Source of the DNA: Candidatus Aegiribacteria sp. MLS_C
GTDB lineage: Bacteria > Fermentibacterota > Fermentibacteria > Fermentibacterales > JCC-6
Assembly: GCA_002030045.1 (NCBI GenBank)
Contig: LQBI01000008.1
Coordinates: 18,487-82,486, forward strand
Direction: 5' to 3'
DNA length: 64,000 bases
The notes below the pieces were generated by a model that was not told where the DNA came from, made no database searches, and saw only the letters and a program-made list of their open reading frames with translations. The translations under genes were made by a program, and so were the position numbers. Below, one piece after another: positions 18,733-27,614 of this stretch (positions within the stretch are counted from its first letter, which is position 1; each line of letters begins with the position of its first letter).

Positions 18733-19394
18733 TGAGAAAAACCACCCTGCTGACAGTCTTTGCGGTGCTGCTGGCGGCTGCGGGACCATCGGGAGCGGTC
18801 AACCCCAGGGCCGGGGCCATGCTCCGTTCCGCCGTCCTGCCCGGATGGGGCCAGATGCACCTGGGCCACGGGACCAGGGGAATAGTGTTCATGAGCCTGG
18901 ACCTTGTCACCTGGGCCGGCGTGGGCCTCTCCTACCTCGAGGGAACGTTCAGGCGTGACGACTACACGTGGCTTGCTGTGTCCGAGGCTGGTATATCGGT
19001 GGACGGAAGGCCCGGGGATTTCCTGGACGACATATCCGACTTCGACTCCAGCATGGAGTACAACGACTACATCCACAGGCTGGCCCGGTACTACTACCCC
19101 GACGATCCCGACGCCCAGCGCCAGTACTACGAGTCCCACGCAAGGTACGGCGACGATTCCTGGGACTGGTCCTCCGAGGAGGCGAGGGCGATGTTCGGAA
19201 GCCGACTCCGGGACAGCAGGGAGTGGTTCAGGCGGAGCCTCTACATAGCCGCCTTCGCCCTGGTCAACAGGGCCGTGAGCGTCATCGACGCATCACTGCT
19301 GGACGAGAACCGACCGGGGATGTACACTTCGCTCTCGTTCCCCGAGAAGCGTGATTTCTCCTCCTTCAGGTTCTCCGTGGGGGCACGGTTCTGA
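18732..19394 (+). CDS. DUF5683-like membrane-associated protein
   Basis: 220 residues. The start shares one base with the previous stop (TGATG). After a signal peptide it shows MLRSAVLPGWGQMHLGHGTR, the SxxxPGxGQ pattern of DUF5683 proteins, and a hydrophobic stretch (GIVFMSLDLVTWAGVGLSYL). A long Asp/Tyr-rich region is followed by a second hydrophobic stretch (SLYIAAFALVNRAVSVIDA), and it ends in RFSVGARF, an outer-membrane-like end. The biochemical role of DUF5683 proteins is unknown. Its placement inside the porU-to-Omp85 run suggests a part in envelope assembly or secretion, which is an inference. Confidence 0.7.
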   Translation: MRKTTLLTVFAVLLAAAGPSGAVNPRAGAMLRSAVLPGWGQMHLGHGTRGIVFMSLDLVTWAGVGLSYLEGTFRRDDYTWLAVSEAGISVDGRPGDFLDDISDFDSSMEYNDYIHRLARYYYPDDPDAQRQYYESHARYGDDSWDWSSEEARAMFGSRLRDSREWFRRSLYIAAFALVNRAVSVIDASLLDENRPGMYTSLSFPEKRDFSSFRFSVGARF

Positions 19395-21055
19395 TGGCGC
19401 CGCTACTGCTCGCCCTGTTGCTGGGCACGGCTCCCCGGGCGTACTGGACCGACGGCACGCTCCAGGTGCCGGGGCTGATGGAGATCGACAGGCGCCACGA
19501 CCCGGCATTCGAGCCCACCGGACCGCTGGCAGGCGCAAAGGGCCACGAGATAGGCGATACGATCAATTTCTGGTCCATCGACTACAGCGAGGACATTCCG
19601 AGGTTCTACCTGACGCCGGCGACCTGCAGGTACGTGGGCAACCACACCTACATCTTCGTGGAGGATTCCCAGTGGGGTGTCCACTACGACCAGGATGCGG
19701 TCAGCGCACTGGCGACGGCGCTGGAGACCGAGACCCCCTCGGGTCCGGGAGGGATCATGGACAAGGACATAGAAGTCTTCGGGCAGCCTCCCGACGCCAT
19801 AGACGGTGACCCCAGGGTCTATTTCCTGGTACTGAACATAAGGGACGGCTTCGATCCCCAGCAGGGCGGAGTCTACATCGCCGGCTTCTTCAGTCCCTAC
19901 AACCAGTTCACCGAGACCGAGGCCTACCTCTACTACGGGGGGCATTCCAACGAGGTGGAGATGCTCTACATAGACTGTTTCCCCTCGGACCAGTACGATG
20001 CGGCCTACACCGCCTCCCACGAGCTGGTCCACCTGATACAGTGGGGCATCGAGCCCTTCAGCTCCGAGGAGCTGTGGGTCATAGAGAACCAGGCCCAGTC
20101 GGGAACCTTCGTGTGCGGATACCCGGCCTTCCAGGTGGAGACATTCCTTGAGGTGGGCGGCATCACCCCCATCAAGTGGACCAGCCTCACCGACGACATA
20201 GAGTACGTGGCAGGCTACGGAGCCGGGTTCCTGTTCTTCTCCTACCTCTACGAGAACTACGGCGGCGACGATTTCCTGCACAGCTCGCTCAGGGTATCCG
20301 ACAGGGGAGTGTCAGGAGTGAGCGAGGCCATAAGGAACGCCACCGGTGAGACGCCCGACATGGACCAGGTGCTGGCCGATTGGATGCTGGCATGCTGGAT
20401 CGACGATCCCGGTTTCGGCGACGGAAGGTACGGCTGGGACGCTTTCCGCATCGCAGACTACGACACAGTGTCACCGGGGAACCGCGCCGGTCTCGACTAC
20501 TCCCGCATCATCGAATCGGACCCCTTCATCGATACCGGCCGACGCATGTCCTCCTACCAGGGAAGCTACTACCGGGTCGACCAGGGCGTCGGCGGCAGTT
20601 TCAGGGCCGACGGGTCGGGCCTGGGCGACATGAGGGCGTACCTCTTCGACGGCTCCGCGGGTATTCTGGAAGTACTGGACACGGGATCCTCCAACGACGT
20701 GGCCCTTTCACTTCCCCAGACCGGCGACGTTCTTCTCATGTGCAGCTCCTTCAGCGGCCTCGACCTGGATGTGGCGGCAGGTTCCGTCGCGTCCGCCTCC
20801 GATGATTTCGCCGTCTACCCGCAGCCCTGCCAGGGCACCCTCTACATGCAGTTCCTCTCGGACGGCGGGAGCGCCGAACTCTCGGTCTTCTCCGTCACCG
20901 GAGGGCTGGTGGGGACGGTGGAGTTCCCCTCAGTTGCAGGCGGTGAAGCCACTCTCGCCTACCCGGGAGCCTCAGAGCTCGCCTCGGGCACCTACTTCTA
21001 CAGGTTCACCCAGGGAGGAAGAGTGGAGACCGGTTCGTTCGCAGTTGTGCGCTAG
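19394..21055 (+). CDS. Secreted HExxH metalloprotease with sorting domain
   Basis: 553 residues; the start codon shares a base with the previous stop. A short signal peptide (LLLALLLGTAPRA) is followed by a protease-like domain with HELVHLIQW (H209, E210, H213) and FSSEELWVIENQAQ downstream, the arrangement of M30/MA-clan hyicolysin-like peptidases. The glutamates in EELWVIE are candidates for the third ligand. The C-terminal ~75 residues are a sorting domain (VYPQPCQ, LSVFSVTGGLVG, ASGTYFYRF). It is the second putative secreted protease in the locus. No close characterised relative is recognised. Confidence 0.75.
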   Translation: MAPLLLALLLGTAPRAYWTDGTLQVPGLMEIDRRHDPAFEPTGPLAGAKGHEIGDTINFWSIDYSEDIPRFYLTPATCRYVGNHTYIFVEDSQWGVHYDQDAVSALATALETETPSGPGGIMDKDIEVFGQPPDAIDGDPRVYFLVLNIRDGFDPQQGGVYIAGFFSPYNQFTETEAYLYYGGHSNEVEMLYIDCFPSDQYDAAYTASHELVHLIQWGIEPFSSEELWVIENQAQSGTFVCGYPAFQVETFLEVGGITPIKWTSLTDDIEYVAGYGAGFLFFSYLYENYGGDDFLHSSLRVSDRGVSGVSEAIRNATGETPDMDQVLADWMLACWIDDPGFGDGRYGWDAFRIADYDTVSPGNRAGLDYSRIIESDPFIDTGRRMSSYQGSYYRVDQGVGGSFRADGSGLGDMRAYLFDGSAGILEVLDTGSSNDVALSLPQTGDVLLMCSSFSGLDLDVAAGSVASASDDFAVYPQPCQGTLYMQFLSDGGSAELSVFSVTGGLVGTVEFPSVAGGEATLAYPGASELASGTYFYRFTQGGRVETGSFAVVR

Positions 21056-21803
21056 GAGGATCCTCTCCGCGCTGTCACTGCTGGTCGCCCTGCAGCCGCT
21101 CCATTCAGCACCTGTATCCGCCTTTGCCGAATCCCGCCGGGTGACCTTCCCTCCGGACCTTGTGGACGCCTCCATCGATGGAAGCGGAGACATCTACCTC
21201 CTCCTGAGGGGGATGCCCCACCTGGTGGTCCTCAGAGCCGACGGCTCGAGCGAGGAGTACGATCTCCGGGAGATAACCGTTCCGGGAGGTCTGCACCTGG
21301 ACCAGGGCTGGGGATGGTACGCCACCGGGGAACTGTCGGGAACCCTGTACCGCTACGACAGGAACGGAGTGATGACGGGATCCTGGGATGCCCCCGGTCT
21401 TCCCGGGGATGTCTGCGTGGCAGGGCTGTCCGTACTGTACGTTTCCCGTACCGACGGGACCGTGAGGTCCGTCAGGGACCCGGAGGAGGAACTTCTCGGT
21501 CTGGAGGGGTCGGGGGACGGCCAGCTGACTCCGATGGGGAGAAGGTTCGTCTACTCCTCCCCGGACGAGTCCATGGTGCTCGACGAGTACAACTCCCCCC
21601 TGCCCCTGCCCGCCTCGGGAATATGGACTGCCGCCGGAGAGGAACTGGTGCTGCTGACCGATTCGTGCGTATGCACCCGGGAGGGCCTGGAACTCTTCAG
21701 GCTGCCTCCCGGGGAGACCTTCGGAAGGATCTCCCTCGCGGGAGGAGGGGCCTTCTGCCTCCTCTGGTCGCCGGGAGAGGAGAAGGCTCTGGTACTGAGG
21801 TGA
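21045..21803 (+). CDS. Secreted propeller-like protein of unknown function
   Basis: 252 residues from a TTG at 21045 that overlaps the preceding stop by 11 bases. It was chosen because a signal peptide (ILSALSLLVALQPLHSA) follows at once; the ribosome site is weak, so the start is uncertain. The mature part has repeating beta-strand units (IYLLLRGMPHLVVL, LSGTLYRYDRNG, LYVSRTDGTVRSV) like an SMP-30/NHL propeller. No catalytic residues or sorting domain are seen. It is embedded in the secretion locus and overlaps the next gene by four bases, so it is translated with it. Confidence 0.6.
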   Translation: MCARRILSALSLLVALQPLHSAPVSAFAESRRVTFPPDLVDASIDGSGDIYLLLRGMPHLVVLRADGSSEEYDLREITVPGGLHLDQGWGWYATGELSGTLYRYDRNGVMTGSWDAPGLPGDVCVAGLSVLYVSRTDGTVRSVRDPEEELLGLEGSGDGQLTPMGRRFVYSSPDESMVLDEYNSPLPLPASGIWTAAGEELVLLTDSCVCTREGLELFRLPPGETFGRISLAGGGAFCLLWSPGEEKALVLR

Positions 21804-24800
21804 TCCAGGGAGCCGTCCTCATGATGGCCATTTCCGCGATGACCCTGGAGTTCAGGGGCGACGGAGGGGAGTTCTTTCAGGTCCCCGACTCGTTGTGGAT
21901 CGAACCGGGCACCCTCACGGCAACGGTAGACGGCGATACCGTAGAGGTCACGGCTGGAGCCTCCGGTTCCAGGACCGGTGTATTCCTCTCTCCGGCTCCT
22001 CCCACCGACAGCAGGGTGATCGTCTCCTTCGACACGCTCCCTCTGGGTGTGCCCTCCACCGTTGTTCTGGACGTTGGTTTCGCCGGCGGAAGGACTATCG
22101 AGCAGCTTCCCGTCCATTCCTCCGACCCGTTCATGGAGAGAGGCCTGTACATCTCGGGTTCGAAGAGGATAGGCTTCTCCGTGGGCGACGGAGGCGGACT
22201 GGACCAGGGGACGAGGATATCGGTGGAGGGTACGGCGGCTCCGGGAATAACCGTCTCCGGAAGCGTCACCGACCAGAACCTGGCATCGGGGCAGTACTCG
22301 TCGGAACTGGTATCCCAGCTGGACAGGGTGTTCTTCCTCGTTGACGGCGGAAAGTGGCGGGCCAGGCTGGGCGACATGGAATGGACCAGCGGCGGGGGGG
22401 AGACCGGTCCGCTCTCCTGGAGACGCGAGGTGAGCGGCATCGACGGGTTCGGTCAGCTCTCGGACCGGTATTCGGCGTCGGCCGGGTACGGCACTTCCGG
22501 CGATTCACGGCAGAGGACCGTTTTCTACACGCAGGAAGGCGTCCAGGGACCCTATCAGGTTACTTCCGGATGGGAGGTGGTCCCCGGGAGCGAGAGGGTC
22601 TGGCTGGACGGGGAACTCATGACCAGGGGCGCCACCGGGGATTACGTCATGGAATACTCGGCCGGCCTGGTCACCTTCACCTCCTCGAGGCTCATCAGGA
22701 ACGACCAGAGGGTGGAGATAACCTTCTTCCAGAGGGGGGACGGGTTCAGGAAGGACCTGGTGACTGCGGCCGGTTCCTACGGCAGCGGTCCCCTCACCAT
22801 AGAGGTGAAAGGTCTCCTCGCCGAGGACGACAGGGGTTCTCCCCTTGGCTTCGTGCTGACCGAGGAGGCCGTGGAGGTGCTTTCCCGGGCCGGAGAGGAC
22901 CCTTCGGAAGCCTGGGTGGACGGGGCCGAGTACGTCGGGGAGGGCCAGGGCAACTACACGCTCGATTCCCTGGGACATTTCGTCTACATGGGACCCGACC
23001 AGGGGGACTGGACGGTGGTCTTCGGCCGTCCGCCGGAGGACCCGGGCGACTACATATACGACAGTTCCCTGGGAGGCTACCTCTGGGTGGGAGAGGGTAT
23101 GGGGACCCATCTTCCCAGGCAGTACGTGCAGATACCATCGGGTTACAGGACCGGCGGGGCGGTCATGGCCCTGGACGGGGACCTGCTTCACCTCGGAATG
23201 GAACTGGCCGTCTCCCGGAGGACCGGGAACATGTTCAATCCCGGCGCAACCACCAGGGAGGGGGTATTCCTGAAAGCCTCCGGGCTCATGGACTTCTGGG
23301 AGGACGGTCCCGGACTGGGGCTGGGAGGCAGGCTGGTATCCGAGGGCTACAGGCCTCCGGGGGAGCTGGAGTCCGACAGCTCCCTTGCGGCATGGTCACT
23401 GCCCCCCGGGCATTCGGGCAACGACCAGCTGGTGGAGATGAGCATCGGCGGTGAGGCGCTCCTTCTCTCCAGCGGCGGCAGGTTCCTGGAGACCGGGGGC
23501 ATCATCGAGAGCTACAGGGTGGTCTCGAGACCCGTACTGGCAGGCGTCGGGCTCACCGCCACCTGCGGCTGGCTTGGCAGAACGGGCACCGACAGCCTGT
23601 CCGAGGGGAAAAACTCCCGGTACGGGGTCTCGGGAATGCCGGTCCATGGAACGCTCAGGCCCTTCGCGGGCCTCGATCTCTACAGCGAGGCCTGGACGGA
23701 CAGCCTCTCGGGAAGGGTGGGGACCGGCCACGCCGGTATGCTCCTGGATGCCGGGAGCACAACGGGTCTACTCCGCATGGAGGTCCAGAGGGACGACCGG
23801 ACCGGCGGGACCTCCGAAGGCCCGTTCACAGTATGGAGAGGCAGGATAGAGGGTTCCGGTCCCGCGGGAAGCCTCAGGCTGAAGGGAAGCGCGGAACACT
23901 CCTCCACCTACTACGACACGGGAGGAAATCTGCAGGCCGACGCGGTGAGGGTGACCCTCTCCGGCACCGCGGGGGGCGTATGGTCCGAGACCGTGTACAG
24001 CGGCTCCGGAACCGTCAGCAGTTCACTGGACGTAGTGTACGTGTACGCAGGAGAGGGTGAGGGGGACTACAGCTACGACCCGGAGAGCGGGGAGTACTAC
24101 CCTGATCCCGACGGGGACTATCTGATAAGCTACCAGCCGGGAACACAGGGAGGCAAGGTGACGTCCGCCTCCATCGAGAACACCGTCACCTGGGCCGAGG
24201 CGTCGCACGGCTTCAGTTCCAGGGCCACCGTCTCCTCCACAAGCGCGGAGGACCGGTCCAGCGCCCTGCTTCTCTACGGAGCCTTCGACAGCGGACAGGA
24301 AGGGGGCTACAGCCTGGAGTCATCCCCATGGCTCCGCTGGGAGGATGAATTCCTGGCCAGGCTCGGCTTCACCGGGGCGCTCAGCGACCAGAGGGTGGCC
24401 TACAGCGGCGCCGGATTGCGGCGGAAGAGGGCATGGTCACTTCGGGCGGCCCCTCAGCTCATCCCCTTCGAGGAACTGGTGGTGGACCTGTCCGCCAGGA
24501 TCTGGAGGGAGGAGGACGAACTCTACAGCCCAAGGGACGTCAGAGGGACGAGGCTGGAGGTTGACCCTGCCCTGGAGGTGCTTGCCGGGCTCAGACCCGG
24601 TTTGCTGGGGGCCTGGGAGACCCGCAGGGAGGTCGTATCGGGGCTTTCCGAATACATGCTGGAGGCGGGGCCTCACGTATCCTGGACCGGAGGAGGATGG
24701 ACCGCCACCGCCAGGTTGACCGCAGGATACATACCCGGCGAAGGGGACCTTCCCGCATGGTTCTTCGACGGAAACGACTTCGGGGTTTCCTGGAGGGCGT

Positions 24801-24922
24801 CTGCAAGAGTGGGCAGGAGCCTCGCGTCCGGTCTGGACATGAGCGTCTTCTACTGGGGGAGGAGACCGGCAGGGGGCGAGCTGAGCCAGAGGGCCGGCCT
24901 GGAGGGGACGGTGAACTTCTGA
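21800..24922 (+). CDS. Large outer-membrane protein with SprA_N-like motif
   Basis: About 1040 residues from a GTG at 21800 (GTGA overlap with the previous stop); an ATG at 21821 with AGGGAG before it is an alternative. A signal peptide is followed by beta-rich domains. Residues ~270-310 read GSERVWLDGELMTRG, DYVMEYSAGLVTFTS, RNDQRVEITFF, the pattern of SprA N-terminal domains. A short Gly/Tyr motif recurs three times (VGEGQGNY, VGEGMGTH, AGEGEGDY). The C-terminal third alternates aromatic and polar residues and ends in TVNF, as outer-membrane barrels do. SprA/Sov is the type IX translocon (about 2400 residues), so this is at best a half-length relative. Function is inferred. Confidence 0.65.
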   Translation: MIQGAVLMMAISAMTLEFRGDGGEFFQVPDSLWIEPGTLTATVDGDTVEVTAGASGSRTGVFLSPAPPTDSRVIVSFDTLPLGVPSTVVLDVGFAGGRTIEQLPVHSSDPFMERGLYISGSKRIGFSVGDGGGLDQGTRISVEGTAAPGITVSGSVTDQNLASGQYSSELVSQLDRVFFLVDGGKWRARLGDMEWTSGGGETGPLSWRREVSGIDGFGQLSDRYSASAGYGTSGDSRQRTVFYTQEGVQGPYQVTSGWEVVPGSERVWLDGELMTRGATGDYVMEYSAGLVTFTSSRLIRNDQRVEITFFQRGDGFRKDLVTAAGSYGSGPLTIEVKGLLAEDDRGSPLGFVLTEEAVEVLSRAGEDPSEAWVDGAEYVGEGQGNYTLDSLGHFVYMGPDQGDWTVVFGRPPEDPGDYIYDSSLGGYLWVGEGMGTHLPRQYVQIPSGYRTGGAVMALDGDLLHLGMELAVSRRTGNMFNPGATTREGVFLKASGLMDFWEDGPGLGLGGRLVSEGYRPPGELESDSSLAAWSLPPGHSGNDQLVEMSIGGEALLLSSGGRFLETGGIIESYRVVSRPVLAGVGLTATCGWLGRTGTDSLSEGKNSRYGVSGMPVHGTLRPFAGLDLYSEAWTDSLSGRVGTGHAGMLLDAGSTTGLLRMEVQRDDRTGGTSEGPFTVWRGRIEGSGPAGSLRLKGSAEHSSTYYDTGGNLQADAVRVTLSGTAGGVWSETVYSGSGTVSSSLDVVYVYAGEGEGDYSYDPESGEYYPDPDGDYLISYQPGTQGGKVTSASIENTVTWAEASHGFSSRATVSSTSAEDRSSALLLYGAFDSGQEGGYSLESSPWLRWEDEFLARLGFTGALSDQRVAYSGAGLRRKRAWSLRAAPQLIPFEELVVDLSARIWREEDELYSPRDVRGTRLEVDPALEVLAGLRPGLLGAWETRREVVSGLSEYMLEAGPHVSWTGGGWTATARLTAGYIPGEGDLPAWFFDGNDFGVSWRASARVGRSLASGLDMSVFYWGRRPAGGELSQRAGLEGTVNF

Positions 24923-26280
24923 TGCCGCACCTGGTCTGGCTGCTCCTCGTGATGACCCCCTCCGCCGGGGATATGCTGTCGGTGGAGATGGGGGGCAGTC
25001 CGCCGGTCCCGGAACTCTACCAGCTGGACCTGGATTCTGTGGTCCTCTCAGACTCCTCAATAGCACTTCTTCAGGAAAGGCTGCTGCAGTGGTACCTGGA
25101 GGAGGGCTATCCCTTCGCCTCGGCGGGTCTCTACCTGTCCTCGCCGGGGACCCTGGCGGTGAACGCCGTGCCGGGAAGGAGGGCCCTCCTTGAAGAGGTG
25201 CGGATATCGGGAATGCCCGGCACCAGGCCCGAGGTGTTCGTCAGGCTCCTTCCCATGAAGCCCGGCGACCCCTACAGCAGGGAGGCGGTGGAGGAGTGGG
25301 TATCCAGGCTGGAGAACCTGAGTTTCGTCGGATCGGTGGGACAGACCCGGCTCCTTCTGGGCAGACTGGGTAACCTGGTCCTGGAGCAGGACCTGGAGAA
25401 GGGCAGCTCGGGTTATTTCTCGGCCTCCATGGACTGGCAGGGCGATTACCTTGAAGGCATGGGAGAGGTCCTCTTCCTCAACCTGGCTGGTACCGCCAGG
25501 GAACTTGAGATAACCGGACGGACCACCGAATGGGGAGGGTTCAACGCTTACCTGAGGTACCGCGAGCCGTGGATATTCGGAATTCCCCTCTCTCTCCAGC
25601 TTGAGCTGTCCCAGGACACTCCGGAGAGCGCCTGGGTCAACAGGGAGGGGAGCCTCACAGGCATATGGAGCTTCGGCGGTATCGAACTCATGGGCGGCGC
25701 CGGACTGTGGAGGGGCTATCCACCGGACGGGGACGAGGAGCGGTACGACTTCGGGCTTGCCGGCATCTCCTACTCAACCAGGCGGCGGGTTTCCCAGGGA
25801 TTCCGGGGCCTGGTCCTGGAAATGGAGGGCAGGACCGGCAACAGGACCGGAGGGGATTCCACCGGCATCCTCACCATGGCCGAAATGACGGTTCGGTACG
25901 ACCGTTACAGTGGACCCCTCGGTTACGGCGGAAGCCTCCTGGCAGGCGGAGTGATGCAGGGGGACTGGTTCACCGGTCTTCTTCAGCGGCTTGGAGGACA
26001 GTCCACCCTGAGGGGATATCCCGAGGATGCCTTCAGGGGCGTCAGGTATGCCGTAGCAAGGCCGGAGGTCTCGCTGGGAGAGACTGAGACCAGGGTCTAC
26101 GTGTTCACCGACCTGGCCGCAGTGCTGACCGACGGGGACGAGACCCGGTATCCTGCGGGTGCCGGAGCGGGGATAAGGGGCAGGAGCGGCGCCTTCAAGG
26201 CCGACGCCGCAGTGGGTTTCCCCCTGGGGGAAGGCGTGGGGAGCGCAAGGGTATACCTGCGTCTCACGGCTTCGATGTGA
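24922..26280 (+). CDS. Omp85-family protein (BamA/TamA-like)
   Basis: 452 residues; the ATG shares a base with the previous stop. Signal peptide, then one clear POTRA-like domain at ~65-145 (LLEEVRISGMPGTRPEVFV, MKPGDPYSREAVEEWVSRLE). A ~290-residue barrel follows, with the family's loop-6 motif in LGGQSTLRGYPEDAFRG. It is shorter than BamA (usually five POTRAs and about 800 residues) and closer to TamA or single-POTRA two-partner transporters. It closes the run of overlapping genes beginning with porU. It could insert the locus-encoded barrels or export a partner; both are inferences. It ends in Met rather than Phe. Confidence 0.8.
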   Translation: MPHLVWLLLVMTPSAGDMLSVEMGGSPPVPELYQLDLDSVVLSDSSIALLQERLLQWYLEEGYPFASAGLYLSSPGTLAVNAVPGRRALLEEVRISGMPGTRPEVFVRLLPMKPGDPYSREAVEEWVSRLENLSFVGSVGQTRLLLGRLGNLVLEQDLEKGSSGYFSASMDWQGDYLEGMGEVLFLNLAGTARELEITGRTTEWGGFNAYLRYREPWIFGIPLSLQLELSQDTPESAWVNREGSLTGIWSFGGIELMGGAGLWRGYPPDGDEERYDFGLAGISYSTRRRVSQGFRGLVLEMEGRTGNRTGGDSTGILTMAEMTVRYDRYSGPLGYGGSLLAGGVMQGDWFTGLLQRLGGQSTLRGYPEDAFRGVRYAVARPEVSLGETETRVYVFTDLAAVLTDGDETRYPAGAGAGIRGRSGAFKADAAVGFPLGEGVGSARVYLRLTASM

Positions 26281-26362
26281 CGGAGTTATTATTCTTGCTG
26301 AAGGACAGTCTTCGCGGGCAGTGCGGAAGACCCCCGCACCGGAAATGCAGAAAGGCGACATG

Positions 26363-27592
26363 ATGGCAGCCAGAAAACAGGTGGTCATATCAGCGGAGAT
26401 CCTCTACGACGGACGGGGTAGCAGGGAGAACTGCACCGTGGTGGTGGAGGACGGCGCAGTTGCAGATATCACCGGCAGGAAGATGAAGGCCGACTTCACC
26501 GGTTTCGTCACCCCTGCTTTCATAGACGCCCATTCACACATCGGCATGGACAGGGAGGGTGAACCCTGGACCGAGTCGGAGACCAACGACGTCCTGAACC
26601 AGATCCTTCCCGTGAACGATCCCCTGAACAGCATCTATTTCGACGACAGGGCCTTTGCTGACGCGGTGGACTTCGGCGTACTCTACAGCTGCGTGGTACC
26701 CGGCAGCGGCAACCTGCTGGGAGGAAGGGCCAGGGTCATCAGGAACTTCGTGCCCCACCGCAAGGAGGCTCTGGTAAGCGACTACGGGTTCAAGATGGCC
26801 CTGGGGTACAACCCCCGCTCCACCACCGACTGGAAGGGGGACAGGCCCAGCACCAGGATGGGCGTCTACGCCATGCTGGAGCAGAAGTTCGATGACGTCC
26901 TCCTGAAGAGGAAGAAGGCTCTCCTGAAGAAGGAGAGGGAACACCACAAGCTGGAGCAGGACACCAGGGAGAAGGACCTGCCGAAGAAGGAGAGGAAGTT
27001 CCTGGAGGAGGCGATCGAAACCGAATACCGGCAGACCTTCTCTCCGGCGGACAACGCCCTTCTGGAGCTTCTTGACGGCAGCAAGACCGCCAAGGTACAC
27101 GTCCACAAGGAGGACGACGTCCTCTACCTCATCGACCTGGCAAGGAGGTACTCCCTCAGGGTGACCGCCGACCACACCTGCGACGTCTTCCACAGGGAGG
27201 TATTCGACGAGCTGGGGAAGGCGGACATTCCGGTCGTGTACGGGCCCATGGGTTCCCTGAACTACAAGGTCGAGCTGAAGCACGCGTACTACCAGAACGC
27301 CGCGCTGCTGATGAAATCCAGGGCCTTCTTCGGGCTGATGACCGATCACCCGGTGATAATGTCGCCCGCGCTGCGGGACAGCCTGAAGTTCTTCCTCATC
27401 GCCGGCATGAAGCCCGAGGAGGCGATATCCCTGATAACGTGGAGGAACGCGAGAATCCTGGGTATCGACGACAGGCTCGGCACCGTCGAGAAGGGCAGGA
27501 CCGCCAGCCTGCTGGTCTGGGACCGCCATCCGCTGGACCTGGCGGCCTTCCCGCGGATGGTCATGGCGGAGGGAAAGATCATAAGGAAGTGA
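26363..27592 (+). CDS. Amidohydrolase-superfamily protein (imidazolonepropionase-like)
   Basis: 409 residues; the ATG at 26363 has GAAAGG seven bases upstream (a second ATG lies at 26360). Metal motif HSH (H57, H59) in FIDAHSHIGMD, a distal VTADHTCDVF histidine and the catalytic-type Asp in GLMTDHPVIMS. A typical C-terminal beta domain follows (WRNARILGIDDRLGTVEKG). An unusual Lys/Glu-rich segment at ~175-215 (KRKKALLKKEREHHKLEQ) interrupts the barrel and is probably a helical hairpin. Such enzymes hydrolyse cyclic amides or act as aminodeacylases; the substrate is unknown. It begins a short separate unit after the secretion locus. Confidence 0.85.
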   Translation: MAARKQVVISAEILYDGRGSRENCTVVVEDGAVADITGRKMKADFTGFVTPAFIDAHSHIGMDREGEPWTESETNDVLNQILPVNDPLNSIYFDDRAFADAVDFGVLYSCVVPGSGNLLGGRARVIRNFVPHRKEALVSDYGFKMALGYNPRSTTDWKGDRPSTRMGVYAMLEQKFDDVLLKRKKALLKKEREHHKLEQDTREKDLPKKERKFLEEAIETEYRQTFSPADNALLELLDGSKTAKVHVHKEDDVLYLIDLARRYSLRVTADHTCDVFHREVFDELGKADIPVVYGPMGSLNYKVELKHAYYQNAALLMKSRAFFGLMTDHPVIMSPALRDSLKFFLIAGMKPEEAISLITWRNARILGIDDRLGTVEKGRTASLLVWDRHPLDLAAFPRMVMAEGKIIRK

Positions 27593-27614
27593 AGAGAGGG
27601 AGAGAAGGGATGAT

